Assembly (NCBI RefSeq): GCF_900660725.1
Contig: NZ_LR215044.1
Location: forward strand, 1 to 64,000
Reading direction: 5' to 3'
Length of the DNA: 64,000 bases
Source: Mycoplasmopsis arginini
GTDB lineage: Bacteria > Bacillota_I > Bacilli_A > Mycoplasmatales > Metamycoplasmataceae
Both the position numbers and the translations under genes were made by a program. Shown here one piece after another: positions 8,657 through 18,428 of the stretch (the first letter of the stretch is position 1; every line of letters begins with the position of its first letter). The notes beneath the pieces are model-generated. The model was not told the origin of the DNA. It saw nothing but the letters and a program-made list of their open reading frames with translations, and did no database searches.

Positions 8657-11377
8657 ATGAGTCCAAAAGCAAAAAAATCTTTAATTCTTAGTGGAATTAT
8701 TGGCGGTGCAGTTGCTGCTCCAATATTATTACCATTAATTCCATATGCTGTGCAACACACACTAGTAAATAAAGAAATTAAAAACAATCCAAAAGCATTT
8801 TTTGACAGACGTGTAGAAAATGCTATTGCTGACAGTGGATTAGATACAAAAGTTGCTGACCTTGGAGAAGCAATTAAAGCTTTAGAAGCAGATTATAACG
8901 CTTTAGAAGACAAAACAACACCAGAAGCACAAGCAAAAAAGGCTGAACTTGACACTAAAAAAGAAGAACTAGAAAAGACTAAAGCAGAATTAGAAAAAGT
9001 TAAAACCGAAGCAACCTATAAGGCAACAGAAGTGTTAGCTCAACTAGGTGATGCAACAATTAACAAAGAAAACGAAAAATATACTGCACAATACGTAGTT
9101 CTAGCTTATGCAGATTTTAAAGCATCTTTAGAAAAACTTGGAGAAACAGTTGATGTTAACTATCCAAATAAAGAAGATGTTGAAAAAATTAGTGAATTTT
9201 ACCAAAGCTGAATTGATAAATTTGACAAAATCAATAAAAACAACTTAAATGTTACATCAACAGCTTGAGTAAGCGGTCTAAAATATGACTGAGAAATTGC
9301 TAAATCAATTTATGCTTCAGAAAGCCGTTTAGTTGGTTCATACTTAGAATGAGGACTATCATATGCATATCCTATTAATGCTTTCTATGACACAATTAGT
9401 TCAATTAAAGGACCTAAAGCAACTAAAGTTCTAAAGAACTTAAAAGAAGGTTTAGAATCTAATGTTGTTTTATCAAAAGTTGTTATTAAAAACAACGTTA
9501 AAGCATTTTTATCAGCATATTACAGTGAACAATTATTAGCATTTGCTAAAGGAACTGAAACTGAAAAATTAGTATCTGATATTATTAATTCAAATACTAC
9601 ATTAGATAAAGAAACAAAAGACTTCCACTTATTCTATGTAAATGAATACTACAAAGGTTCAGATCATGGAAAAGGCGAAGATTTAGCAGATCTAAAAGTT
9701 TTAAAAGAAAATACTTACAATGAAGTTGAAAATACAATTGAAGTATTTGATGAAACAGATAACAAAACATACAAAGTTTATGGTTTAGGTTTAACAGAAA
9801 AAGACTTAACAGCTAAAAATGTTGGGTTAAACTCTATTAAAGGTTCAGAAAATACAACAACTGGTAAGAAAATTTACGACTCAATTCTAAAATTCTCTAC
9901 AACATCAAATGACTCAGCTCAAGAAGTATTTGAATCAGGATACCAAACATCTAAAAAAGCTTCAGAAAACATGATTTTAACAGCAAAAGCTGTTGCAAAA
10001 TTAATTACTGGAACAGATAAAGGTGTTTGAAATCCAACCGTTAAATATGACGCTGATGGTTTAGGAAAACAAGAAGCTGTTGACACTGTTTTAAATATTA
10101 GAGATGCTGAAGGAAATATTAATTTACCTGAATTTAATAAATGAATGAACCAAGAACAATTCTTCTTTGGTCGTGAAGACTCAACATACTATACTCAACA
10201 AAAGAAAGAAGAATTAGAAAAAGATCCTGCCCTAGCAGATGCAATCAAAAACCTAGACAAATTAGGATATACACCATTAAAAAATTCACAAACTAAATAC
10301 GGTTCAATTACAAATGATCAGTTCTACTACGGAGCATTAGAAGCATTTAAAGGGTACAACCAATTTAGAGATGCTACAATGCAAGAAGGATTCTCATACT
10401 TCCCTAACCAAGTTCCAAGATATGGTATCACAACATACCAATACTCAAGACGTGCAGACGAAGGTGTTGGAGCGTATAATGACAATGCAAAAGTAGAACA
10501 AGATGGATTTGGAGCATTTATGTTTAATGCTGACCCATACTACAGCTTACCAAAATGATCAGTAACATCATTTGCTAACCACGAAAGTGTTATGGGGCAC
10601 CACAACCAAATTTACTACGCAAAAGAATTCCTAAAGAAAATTGATGGCTTAACAATTGGTGACATTTTTAGTTACACTTCATATGTAGAAGGATGAGCTC
10701 TATTTATGGAATGATTCGGAATTGAAGCTGGATTATATGGAACACCAGACTTTGAAAACGAAGATTACTATGCATTACCAAAAGACTTTAGATTAGCAAA
10801 AGGTATTACAAACTTTTTAACAACTACATCAAAAGAAAAAGTTACACAAGACCAAATTACTAAAATTAAGGACTTACATGGTGGAGTTTACTGAAATTTA
10901 GTTTCTTCTGTTAATGCTATTTCTGATGATAAAGAACATGCTCTAAAAGCAGTTGAACTAGCTAACATGTTACAATACTTTGGCGCTTTAAATGAAGCTC
11001 AATTACGTAACATGAGACGTGCAGTTGATACAGCTTACCATGGCGATTTATCAGCTGGAAGAGAAGACTTACCTGCTGGTGCATCAATTAAAGATGTAAG
11101 AGAATTCTTAAAAGCTAATTCAGCCTTAGGTATTGGTGACATTACTTCAGAATCAAAACGTTACTTAAACCTACCTGGTCAAGCAACATCATATAACTCA
11201 GGTAAAGAAGCAATGTTAAAACTATATGATAGAGTACGTAGATCAAAAGGTTTATCAAGAAAAGACTTCGTTTCAAATAAAGAAAACATTAAAGAATTCT
11301 TAAACTTATTACTAGAAACAGGTGCTTTACCACTTGACACATTAAAAGAAATCGTTGAAAAACATTACAACTTATAA
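8657..11377 (+). CDS. Membrane-anchored DUF885-family putative metallopeptidase
   Basis: A 906-residue protein after fusing several TGA-interrupted frames. The N-terminus (SLILSGIIGGAVAAPILLPLIPYAV) is an uncleaved membrane anchor without a lipobox Cys; residues about 75-115 are a charged coiled coil. The C-terminal half carries the DUF885 signature: H642-E643-x-x-x-G-H648-H649, then YVEGWALFME at 676-685, the pattern of an HExxxGH zinc site with a downstream Glu (gluzincin-like clan). The consensus Pro before GH is Met here. C-ending codons are frequent, suggesting high expression. The start is set by GAGGAG upstream; an earlier in-frame ATG lies inside palindrome A. Peptidase activity at the cell surface is inferred. 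Confidence 0.8.
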
Positions 11378-11384
11378 TTTATAA

Positions 11385-11427
11385 ATACTAAAAACCAGCA
11401 AAAAAGACGCTGGTTTTTAGTATTTTT
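11385..11427 (+). terminator. Intrinsic terminator after the DUF885 gene
   Basis: AATACTAAAAACCAGC (from 11384) pairs with GCTGGTTTTTAGTATT (to 11424) around a nine-base loop, followed by T residues. Confidence 0.88.
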
Positions 11428-11506
11428 TTAGTAATTTAAAAATAAAAAAAATTTTTTACAAATTTATAAAAAAGTATTATAATAATAAAGCATTAAATTT
11501 ATTAAT

Positions 11507-11593
11507 GCCCAGGTGGCGGAATGGTAGACGCTACGGACTTAAAATCCGTTGGCTGTAATGGCCGTGCTGGTTCAAGTCCAGTTCTGGGCACCA
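11507..11593 (+). tRNA. tRNA-Leu (anticodon TAA)
   Basis: 87 bases with a long variable arm. Anticodon arm CGGAC-TTAAAAT-CCG gives TAA; T arm GGTTCAAGTCC; CCA is encoded. A TATAAT at 11478-11483 lies 23 bases upstream, the likely promoter of the Leu-Lys pair. Confidence 0.95.
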
Positions 11594-11596
11594 GAA

Positions 11597-11672
11597 GCGC
11601 CCTTAGCTCAGAAGGTAGAGCAAATGGCTTTTAACCATTGGGTCAGAGGTTCGAATCCTCTAGGGCGTACCA
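11597..11672 (+). tRNA. tRNA-Lys (anticodon TTT)
   Basis: Acceptor GCGCCCT pairs with AGGGCGT (one G-T pair); anticodon loop CTTTTAA gives TTT; T arm GAGGTTCGAATCCTC; CCA is encoded. Three bases separate it from tRNA-Leu. Confidence 0.95.
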
Positions 11673-11690
11673 TTTCAGGTGACTGACTTA

Positions 11691-11716
11691 AAAAACAGGA
11701 GCGAATCCTGTTTTTT
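11691..11716. terminator. Bidirectional terminator, tRNA-Lys / thiamine permease
   Basis: AAAAACAGGA (11691-11700) pairs with TCCTGTTTTT (11706-11715). On the minus strand it contains the permease stop codon (11715-11717), so the two converging units share it. Confidence 0.82.
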
Positions 11717-13370
11717 ATATTCATTTTTGTTTTGTTAATTTAACTCTAAGTAAATAAGTAAATAAGTTAATAAAAGCAATTATTATAAAACCAATTCATA
11801 AATAAGGAGATATATCACCAATATCTTTAGCTCGAGATAAGTTAGCTTTTTGACCTAATAAGGAAGAAGAAAGCGACCCATAAGTAATAAAATTACGTGT
11901 TATTTTTTCTAATTCAAAACTAGAAAATGTAATAAAATCCAACTTAATTTTAGGTCTAATATAATTTCGATATATCCAAAAATTACTATATTTTAATTTT
12001 TTAAGCTCTGAAATTTTAGTTTCGCTAACGTTATTAATTGTTTGATATAAATTTCTCGATAATGAGGCAGAACTATGAATGGCAAAAGCAAAAACAAAAG
12101 CCGCCGAAAATTCATTAAATAAATTTGAAATTAATAAAAATAAAATGACTGCAGGAATTGATCTTATAAAAATATTAAAATATTTGTAAAACATTTCTAC
12201 CGGTTTTCCTACTAATTTTTTAGTCATCAACATCATTCTAAAATAAGAGATAATATAAACTAAAATAAATGTTAAGAAAACTAATGATGATAATTGTAAT
12301 AATATTCAAAAAATCCCATCATTACTAAAATTTCAGGTTATCTGTCCCCAATCTCCTTGAAACATTTTTTTGAAAAAGTGTATGGTTTCGGTTTTGTGAA
12401 AATGTTGATTAGTTAAATTTTGAATTGTTATTGCCGCTATTACAATTCCGACAATAATAAAAAATAATGCTAATATTCTTTTAATTATCTTCTTGCTATT
12501 ATATTTTTTAAAATTAATATCATTAGTACTTTTTGAAACAAAGAAAAACTTATTAAAATATTCACTAATAATTTCAAGTAAAAATAAAAAACTCACTAAA
12601 ACAAATAAAGGGACTAAAAGTTGTGAGTAGTTTACCGGGTTTTCTTGTGGATTGATAAGTATCCCCATTCCTAAATAACCTAAATTAGCTAAAATTGCAG
12701 ATCATCTTAAATTAGTTTCAAACGCATAAAAATAATAACTTATAAATTTTTTTCTTATTTGTGGTCAAATTTCAATTCAAAAAGCTTTAAATTTCGAATT
12801 TTTCGCTTTTGAAATATGATAAAAAATATTAAAGTTAGCATTTTCTATTGTTTGAGAAAAATATTCATGTAATCAAAGTCAAGTAAATCAACAATAAATT
12901 AAACTTATTGCTAAATTTTTATCAAAAGAAATTTTAAATAAATATATAAAAAATAGTTCAGGAAATATTCTTAAAAAAATTACAAAAACTTTCACGGGAA
13001 TTGCTATATATTTTGAATTTGTTTTCATATTAGATAAATAGGCCGTTAAAAAAGCAAATATAAAACCAAAAAACGTACTTAAAAAGACTAATTTAATACT
13101 ATTTCATAAAAACGTAAATGAAATATAAAAAAGATTGTGATTATAAGTGGAGCTAAATGAACTAGGGCTAAAAAAATCTTTTAAACTTTCAAAAAAAAGA
13201 TTTAAACCATTATTTGAAAAACTAAAATTTATAACGTAAATTGAAATACTGATTAAAAAAGTAAATAAAACAAAAAAACCTATTTTTCAAAAAAGACGAA
13301 AAGGTCCGTTTTTCAAAATAGTTTTGTTTAATTGTAGATGTTCTCTAAAGAAACCATTTTTTAATGTCAT
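11715..13370 (-). CDS. Fused ABC permease of the p37 thiamine transporter (P69-type)
   Basis: A 551-residue integral membrane protein, read through several Trp TGA codons. It has many hydrophobic segments in two halves (roughly residues 25-285 and 320-540), each with the loop arrangement of a binding-protein-dependent permease, so one polypeptide may supply both membrane domains, as proposed for P69 of M. hyorhinis. The ATG at 13370 lies one base after the p37 stop, so both share the TPP-riboswitch transcript. In M. hyorhinis the order is p37-p29 (ATPase)-p69; here no ATPase lies between. A candidate ATPase is at 17.5 kb on the other strand. Substrate is assigned from p37 and the riboswitch. 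Confidence 0.8.
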
Positions 13371-13371
13371 T

Positions 13372-14523
13372 TTAGTTAAAAATACTATTATAAGGCGAAA
13401 TAACCTCTGCTTCCGGGTCTTCAATTATTTTATAACCATTGAATCCAACAGTAGGTCCATAATCATCCTTTCCATCCCTTCATATGTTAATTATAATATT
13501 TTTTAAGGTGTTTATTTCTATTCTTGAAAAAACGTTCTTATCAACAACAATTACGTTGTATTTTAATGGATCTGTTGCTGTTAAAAATTCTATTTTAACA
13601 TTTGCATCTTCAGGTGTATAGTAAGCGCCTTTTTTGTTGTTAGTATATGCGAAAGAAGCAAGTTCATCAAAAACAATATGATATTTTTTAAGAGCTCCTT
13701 TAGCAATATTTTTTGCTTTGTCTTCAGTATATTTATCTGAATTATGTAATTTATCTTCAGCAAAGGAAATAAACTTATTCCCTTCTAAATTAAAATGTTT
13801 TTTAAATAATGCTTCTTGTAAAATGTACTTTGAACCACTGGTTTGTTTCCCTGTTATTATTCCAAAGTTTCTAAAAGCATTTCAGTCTTTTGAATTTCAA
13901 GCATTTTTAATTGCTTCTCTTTCTTCCTTAGTTCCTTGAATCATTACTAAACCACGATAATGTTCAACTAATTCATCTTCGGCGCCATAGAAATATTTAT
14001 ATATATTTCCATCTCATTGATATTCTTCATTTGTTCACTCTGCATATGGTTTTGCATCAAATAAATCTTGTAATTTTTTTGCAATCTTTCTTAGCTTGTC
14101 ATTTTCAGAGCCATCACTATATTTATCATCATAATTTTTCTCAAATTTAAATGCTCTAGTCATTGTTTGAATAATTGGAACCATATTGTTATTCTTAATA
14201 TTTTTACTTTGCAAAACAAAAAGTGGTGTAGTTAAAACAGCAATATTACTTGTTCCCTTTTTAATTAAAGAAACTAAATCATTATTTTCAGAAATATACT
14301 TAACTTCACTTTCTGTTTTTCTTTCTGTTTGTTTTTCGAATTCTTTAATAATTTCTTTAAAAAAATTATGATTATTGTTTCCGAACCATGGAGCATTAAC
14401 CGCAAATTTCAATACTGTTTTTTTATTACTATCATCATTTTGATTGCATGATGCAGCAATTAAAGGTGCAGATAATAATAAGGCACCTGATGTTAAAAGT
14501 AAACTAATTTTTTTGTGTTTCAT
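13372..14523 (-). CDS. Thiamine (pyrophosphate)-binding lipoprotein p37/Cypl
   Basis: A 383-residue extracytoplasmic solute-binding lipoprotein. The signal MKHKKISLLLTSGALLLSAP ends in LIAASC with the lipid-attachment Cys at residue 26. The mature start LKFAVNAPWFGNN and the pattern with VLTTPLFVL match the p37/Cypl family; the M. hyorhinis homologue was crystallised with thiamine pyrophosphate. A TPP riboswitch directly upstream strongly supports thiamine import. TGA at 14035-14037 and others are Trp; the stop is TAA at 13372. It is the first gene of a two-gene operon with the permease. M. hyorhinis p37 is also known for effects on host-cell migration; whether this one shares that is unknown. 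Confidence 0.9.
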
Positions 14524-14577
14524 ATGTTTATAAAAAATCCCTTCATATTTTTTAGATACAAAGAGATGCTAAAAAAG

Positions 14578-14650
14578 GAAACTCACTACGCCAGCATAAC
14601 CTGGATCAGCTAATGAGGGTATTTCTCAGCCTAAAGCACCCCTGTTCTGT
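14578..14650 (-). promoter_or_regulatory. TPP (THI-box) riboswitch upstream of p37
   Basis: On the minus strand the order of conserved blocks is AGGGGTGC, GGCTGAGAAATACCC, GCTGATCCAGGTTATG and CTGGCGTAGTGAG. CTGAGA is the pyrimidine-sensor core; the CCTGATC-type block appears as GCTGATCCAGG and the GCGTAG block is intact. About 55 bases separate its 3' end from the p37 ATG. The tail is T-rich with a weak AAGGGA ribosome-binding site close to the ATG, so control of translation start is likely, with no strong terminator hairpin evident. Confidence 0.93.
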
Positions 14651-14732
14651 AAAAAATTTTATATTAAATCTTAAAAGTTTTTTAATCTTATCTTCTTTTA
14701 TAAAGATATAGTAAATTTTAAATTTTAAAATA

Positions 14733-14760
14733 TATAATTTAATATATTAATAAGGAGGTG
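14733..14760 (+). promoter_or_regulatory. -10 element and strong ribosome-binding site of the S1-pgi-ldh operon
   Basis: TATAAT at 14733-14738, then AAGGAGGTG at 14752-14760, a near-perfect match to the 16S rRNA 3' end, ending two bases before the ATG at 14763. The -10 is only about 25 bases from the start codon, so the 5' leader is short. Confidence 0.6.
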
Positions 14761-14762
14761 TA

Positions 14763-15098
14763 ATGAATTATTCAATTAATCAAATAATAAAGGCTAAAGT
14801 AATAAAAGTTTCAAAAAAAGTTGTTACTTTTATTACTAAAGAAGCAGAAATTGGCTATTTAAATATTTCGGAAGTTAGTGATTATTTTGTTAATGATTTA
14901 AATTTAATGTTTAAGTTGAATGAAATAAAGGAACTTAAGATTATTGAAATTTTACCAAATTCAGAATTGTTATTGTCTTTTAAACAAATTCACCCAAAAG
15001 AATTACGCAATCCCTTTAAATTTAAATTAGATAAGAAGGAAGCAAAATTTGATTCATTATTAGATTTTACAAATAAAGGAATTAATTATGGCGATTAA
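14763..15098 (+). CDS. S1-domain RNA-binding protein
   Basis: A 111-residue protein whose first 75 residues are an S1/OB-fold domain: G-less start IIKAKVIKVSKKVVTFI, then EIGYLNISEVSDYFV, and a closing ELLLSFKQI strand, the usual S1 pattern. It resembles the small S1 proteins (general stress protein 13 / CvfD type) of Firmicutes. The C-terminal 35 residues are charged and not recognisable. The last 11 bases overlap the start of pgi, indicating translational coupling with glycolytic genes. A role in mRNA or ribosome binding is inferred from the fold. Confidence 0.8.
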   Translation: MNYSINQIIKAKVIKVSKKVVTFITKEAEIGYLNISEVSDYFVNDLNLMFKLNEIKELKIIEILPNSELLLSFKQIHPKELRNPFKFKLDKKEAKFDSLLDFTNKGINYGD

Positions 15099-16431
15099 AA
15101 GTAAAATTAATTTTATTTTCGATAAAGTAATTCTACCCGAGGTGTTTGAAGGCAAGTATAAAGAAATTATTAATAATTTGAATCAAAAAATAGCACTTAA
15201 AGAAGTTGTCGGTCAGAAAAACTTAGGTTTTTTTGAAGCTGATAAATGTATTCAAAAAAACGACTATCTAAAAATTAAGAACATTGTTAAGTTTTTTTGA
15301 AATGAAAAAATTGATGCTTTAGTTGTTATCGCTCCTAAACATATTTGTATGCAATCTGAAGGAATCATTAATTTAGCAAATTCAAGTGCAAAGAAAAACA
15401 AAAAAATTGAAATTATTTTTGTTGATGAAAGCTATGATGGAATTGACGTGGCTAAATTAATTCAATATTTAGAAAATCGCTCATTTGCTATTAATATTAT
15501 TTCTCAAAATGGTGAAGATTTTGAAAGTCTAATTATTTTTAGAGAATTAATTTCTTTACTTAATAATCAAGTTGGAAGAAATAATGCCATAAAATATATT
15601 TTTGTAACAACTAATAATAATTATGGAAAATTATTTAACTTAGTGCAAATGAGAAAATATCATCATCTAGTTTTATTAGATAATACTACTGAAAGATTTT
15701 TAAATTATTCAGCTGCAGTTTTATTACCAATGGCTTGCGCTAATATTGATATTGACGAGTATATAGAAGGCGCAAAAGAAGCTAATGAATTCTATAGTAA
15801 TACTTCTCTAGAAAATAATCCAGCTTATAAATATGCTCTTGTTAGATATATATTTAATAAACAAACAAAAAACCGTGATGAAAAAGATATTTTTTCATTG
15901 GAAAATATTGTTGTTGGATCAAAAACTTATAAAGCCTTTGCTGATCTTTTTTCAATGTATTTAAATTCTACTTCATACCGAAGTTATCGGGGAATTTGTG
16001 TTAATTCATATATTCAACCTTCCGAGACAAAAGCAAATGCTAATCTTTTTTTTAACAAACAAAGAAAGATGTTTGATACACATTTAATTATTAAAAACCC
16101 TTTATATGATTTTAATATTGCTATAACAAGTGACATTGAAGGTGATGATTTAAGTTTCTTAATGAAACAGACATATAATAAAATAAATAAATTATTAAAT
16201 CAAGTTGTAAAAGATTATCATTTAATTAACCAGATTCCATTTCTTGAAATTGTTATCGAGGACTTGGAAGATAAAACTCTTGGTTGATTAATAGCATTTA
16301 TCCACCGGGCGGCAATTATGAGTTCTTATTTAATGAAGTTAAATCCTTTTGAAGATTTTGGATTAAAGACTTATAATATTGAGATGAATAAAAAAATTAC
16401 AGATTTAATTGGAGGAAATAAAAATGACTAA
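15088..16431 (+). CDS. pgi: Glucose-6-phosphate isomerase
   Basis: Pgi interconverts glucose-6-phosphate and fructose-6-phosphate. The 447-residue frame (TGA at 15298 and 16285 are Trp) matches the short Firmicute-type Pgi in length. Recognisable segments include the region NQVGRNNAIKYIFVTTN, the SAAVLLPMA segment, and SYIQPSETKANANLFFN. The C-terminus shows W-L-IAF-HRAAIMSSYLMKLNPFEDFG, which fits the family's conserved terminal region. Some consensus active-site residues look substituted, so sequence divergence is high. It overlaps the S1 gene by 11 bases and the dehydrogenase gene by 8, in one operon. Confidence 0.85.
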
Positions 16432-17392
16432 AATAGGAATTATTGGTGTAGGAGCAGTAGGATCTTCATTCCTATATGCTTCTTTAAATAAATGAATTGA
16501 AGCTGACTATGTTTTGGTTGATGCTTTTGTTGAATATGCTAAGGCACAAGCAAAAGATTTAAACGATGCTGCTTGTTCAATGGCAAATAATGGTTCAACA
16601 TTCAAAGCGGGTAACTATGAAGATTTAAAAGATGCCGAAATTGTTGTAATTACAGCTTCTGTAAAACCAAAAGATGGTGTTCTTAAAGATAGATTAGAAT
16701 TATTAACAGATAATGCTAAATTAATTGCTGATATTGCTACAAAAATTAAAGACTCAGGTTTTAAGGGAATAACTATTATTGCTTCTAATCCAGTCGATAT
16801 TATGGCTTCTGTTTACCAACAAGTTACTAAATTTGAAGCATGTAAGGTTATTTCATCTGGTACAATCCTTGAAACAGCAAGAATGAAAAAATTCTTATCA
16901 GAAAAAATAAATGTTAAAGCGGGTTCAATTACCGGCTTTGTTATTGGCGAACATGGAGCAAGATGTTTAATTCCTTTTTCAAAAATGAGAATTGGACTAG
17001 GGTCTTTAAAAGACTGATTAGCAAATGGAACTATTACAAGAGAATGATTAGATAGTTTGAACCAAAAAGTTAAGGACGAGGCTTTTGAAATTATTACTGG
17101 AAAAGGAATAACTAACTTTGGTATCGGTGAAAACTTAGCAGAAATAACTCAATCAATTTTAACTGACCGTCAATCAGTATATTCATTAGGTGTTAAGTTA
17201 CCAAAAGAGTACACAAATAGTGGAATTTATTTTGGTCTACCTGTTATTTTAGGAAAAAATGGTTATCGTCATTTGCCAAAAATAAGATTAGAAATTGATG
17301 AACAAATTATGTTTGATGCTTATTCAAAAGAAATGAAAGAAACTGTTTTACAAATTTTGAATAATTTAGGTATTGAACCAGATTTTGAATAA
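16424..17392 (+). CDS. ldh: L-lactate dehydrogenase-type 2-hydroxyacid dehydrogenase
   Basis: A 322-residue NAD-dependent enzyme of the LDH/MDH family. GVGAVGSS at the N-terminus is the dinucleotide motif and VLVDAF ends strand 2 with Asp, favouring NAD. The catalytic His is in GEHGAR and the substrate Arg in LETAR. Differences from classic LDH: LETAR instead of LDTAR, GEHGA instead of GEHGDS, and an active-site loop (KPKDGVLKDRLELL) that is longer and lacks the usual Gln before KPG. These resemble hydroxyisocaproate-type enzymes, so the substrate could be a larger 2-oxoacid. Its start overlaps pgi by 8 bases. Redox balance of glycolysis is the likely role. Confidence 0.8.
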
Positions 17393-17491
17393 AAAATATA
17401 TAGTAAATTTTAATTTGAATAATCCAACTTAAAATTGGCAAAATTGAAATTTGCTATATTTATTTTTTTTATTTTAATTATAATATTTGAT

Positions 17492-18235
17492 ATGAAAAAT
17501 ATAGATTTTGTTAATTACTCAGGTTCTTACCAAAAAGATAAAAAACTTGTTTTAAAAGAGTTGAATTTATCAATTAAAAAAGGTGAGATGATCGCAATTA
17601 TTGGTAAGTCCGGAGCTGGCAAGACAACAATTTTTAATGCGATTTTGAAACAGCTACAAACAAAATCCGGAAATATTTTTATTAAAGAATCTGATATTGA
17701 TAAATTAACTAACAAACAATGAAAAAACATTGTTAAAAAAATTGGTTATCTTTCGCAAGAAACTAATTTAATTGAAGATTTAAATATTTATGAAAATATT
17801 CTTCATTTTTATCCTTCATATAAAAACAAACTTTTTGCTTTTTTTAAAATATTAACTAAGAAACAAAAAACAGAAATTTTTGAAGTCTTAGAAAGTTTAA
17901 ACATATTAGACAAGGTTTTCACTAAGGTGTCTGATCTTTCAGGTGGCCAAAAACACCGTGTTGAAATTGCTAAACTGTTATTAAAAAAAGTAGAAATTAT
18001 TTTAGCTGACGAACCAACTGCATCTTTAGATATTAAAACTTCAAAAGATATTATGAATATTTTAAAAAGCATTAATAAAAATTATGAAACAACAATATTA
18101 GTTAATATCCATGACTTAAATATCATTCAAAGATTTTTTACAAAATATATTTTTATTAAAAACGGTGAATTAGTACAAATAGGAAATCCTAAAGACTTAA
18201 CAAAAAAAGAGATGGAAAAATTATACGAATCATAG
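17492..18235 (+). CDS. ABC transporter ATPase, PhnC/P29-like
   Basis: A 247-residue nucleotide-binding subunit. Walker A GKSGAGKTT at about residues 36-44, Q loop (LSQET) near 87, signature LSGGQKHRVEIA near 149, Walker B ILADEPTASLD near 173, and the switch His in NIHDL. The spacing and the LFAFF insert before the helical domain are like PhnC-type ATPases, the group that includes P29 of the M. hyorhinis p37 transporter. No permease is adjacent. The preceding ldh gene ends 100 bases upstream; an in-frame TTG at 17435 would give an implausible hydrophobic extension. I infer it serves the p37/permease pair at 11.7-14.5 kb. Confidence 0.8.
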
Positions 18236-18262
18236 TTATAAACAACACGTTTATAACTTTTT
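18235..18262 (+). terminator. Intrinsic terminator after the ABC ATPase
   Basis: GTTATAAAC (18235-18243) pairs with GTTTATAAC (18249-18257), five-base loop, then TTTTTT. The stem begins at the last base of the stop codon. Confidence 0.85.
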
Positions 18263-18305
18263 TAATTTTTAATTAACTCTTTGGGGTAAAATTTATACAT
18301 AAAAT

Positions 18306-18428
18306 GAAAGGTGACTTAATGGAAGTGCAAAGTAGCGATCGAACTAGTAAACAAAATGTGTTTTCACTAAGCACATTTTGTTAATCGTTTAAAAGCACCT
18401 CTTTGTCAATAATAAAAAAGGAGGTAAC
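18306..18428 (+). promoter_or_regulatory. Structured leader of mgtA
   Basis: A strong hairpin, ACAAAATGTG (18351-18360) with CACATTTTGT (18372-18381), lies inside a short open frame. Flanking segments can pair in competing ways: GTGC (18325-18328) with GCAC (18395-18398), or GGTG (18310-18313) with CACC (18396-18399). The AAGGAGG ribosome-binding site of mgtA follows at 18418-18424. It does not match the M-box consensus as I know it. Confidence 0.5.
18319..18384 (+). CDS. Putative 21-residue leader peptide upstream of mgtA
   Basis: ATG at 18319 preceded by GAAAGGTGA, a plausible ribosome-binding site, opens a 21-codon frame ending in TAA at 18382. The peptide starts MEVQSSDRTSK and ends STFC; it has no recognisable domain. 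Its codons 12-21 cover the hairpin at 18351-18381, so ribosome progress would decide whether that hairpin forms. This is the arrangement of a translation-coupled attenuator. It ends 45 bases before the Mg2+ ATPase start. Confidence 0.45.
   Translation: MEVQSSDRTSKQNVFSLSTFC

Noticed and set aside
17435-17491. TTG start extending the ABC ATPase by 19 hydrophobic residues
   Set aside because: ATG 17492 gives the normal ATPase start; the extension is AT-rich promoter-like sequence.
18306-18428. M-box (Mg2+) riboswitch in front of mgtA
   Set aside because: The leader lacks the conserved M-box blocks I know, such as the 3' GTGCTAAAGCTC segment; a leader peptide plus hairpin explains it better.
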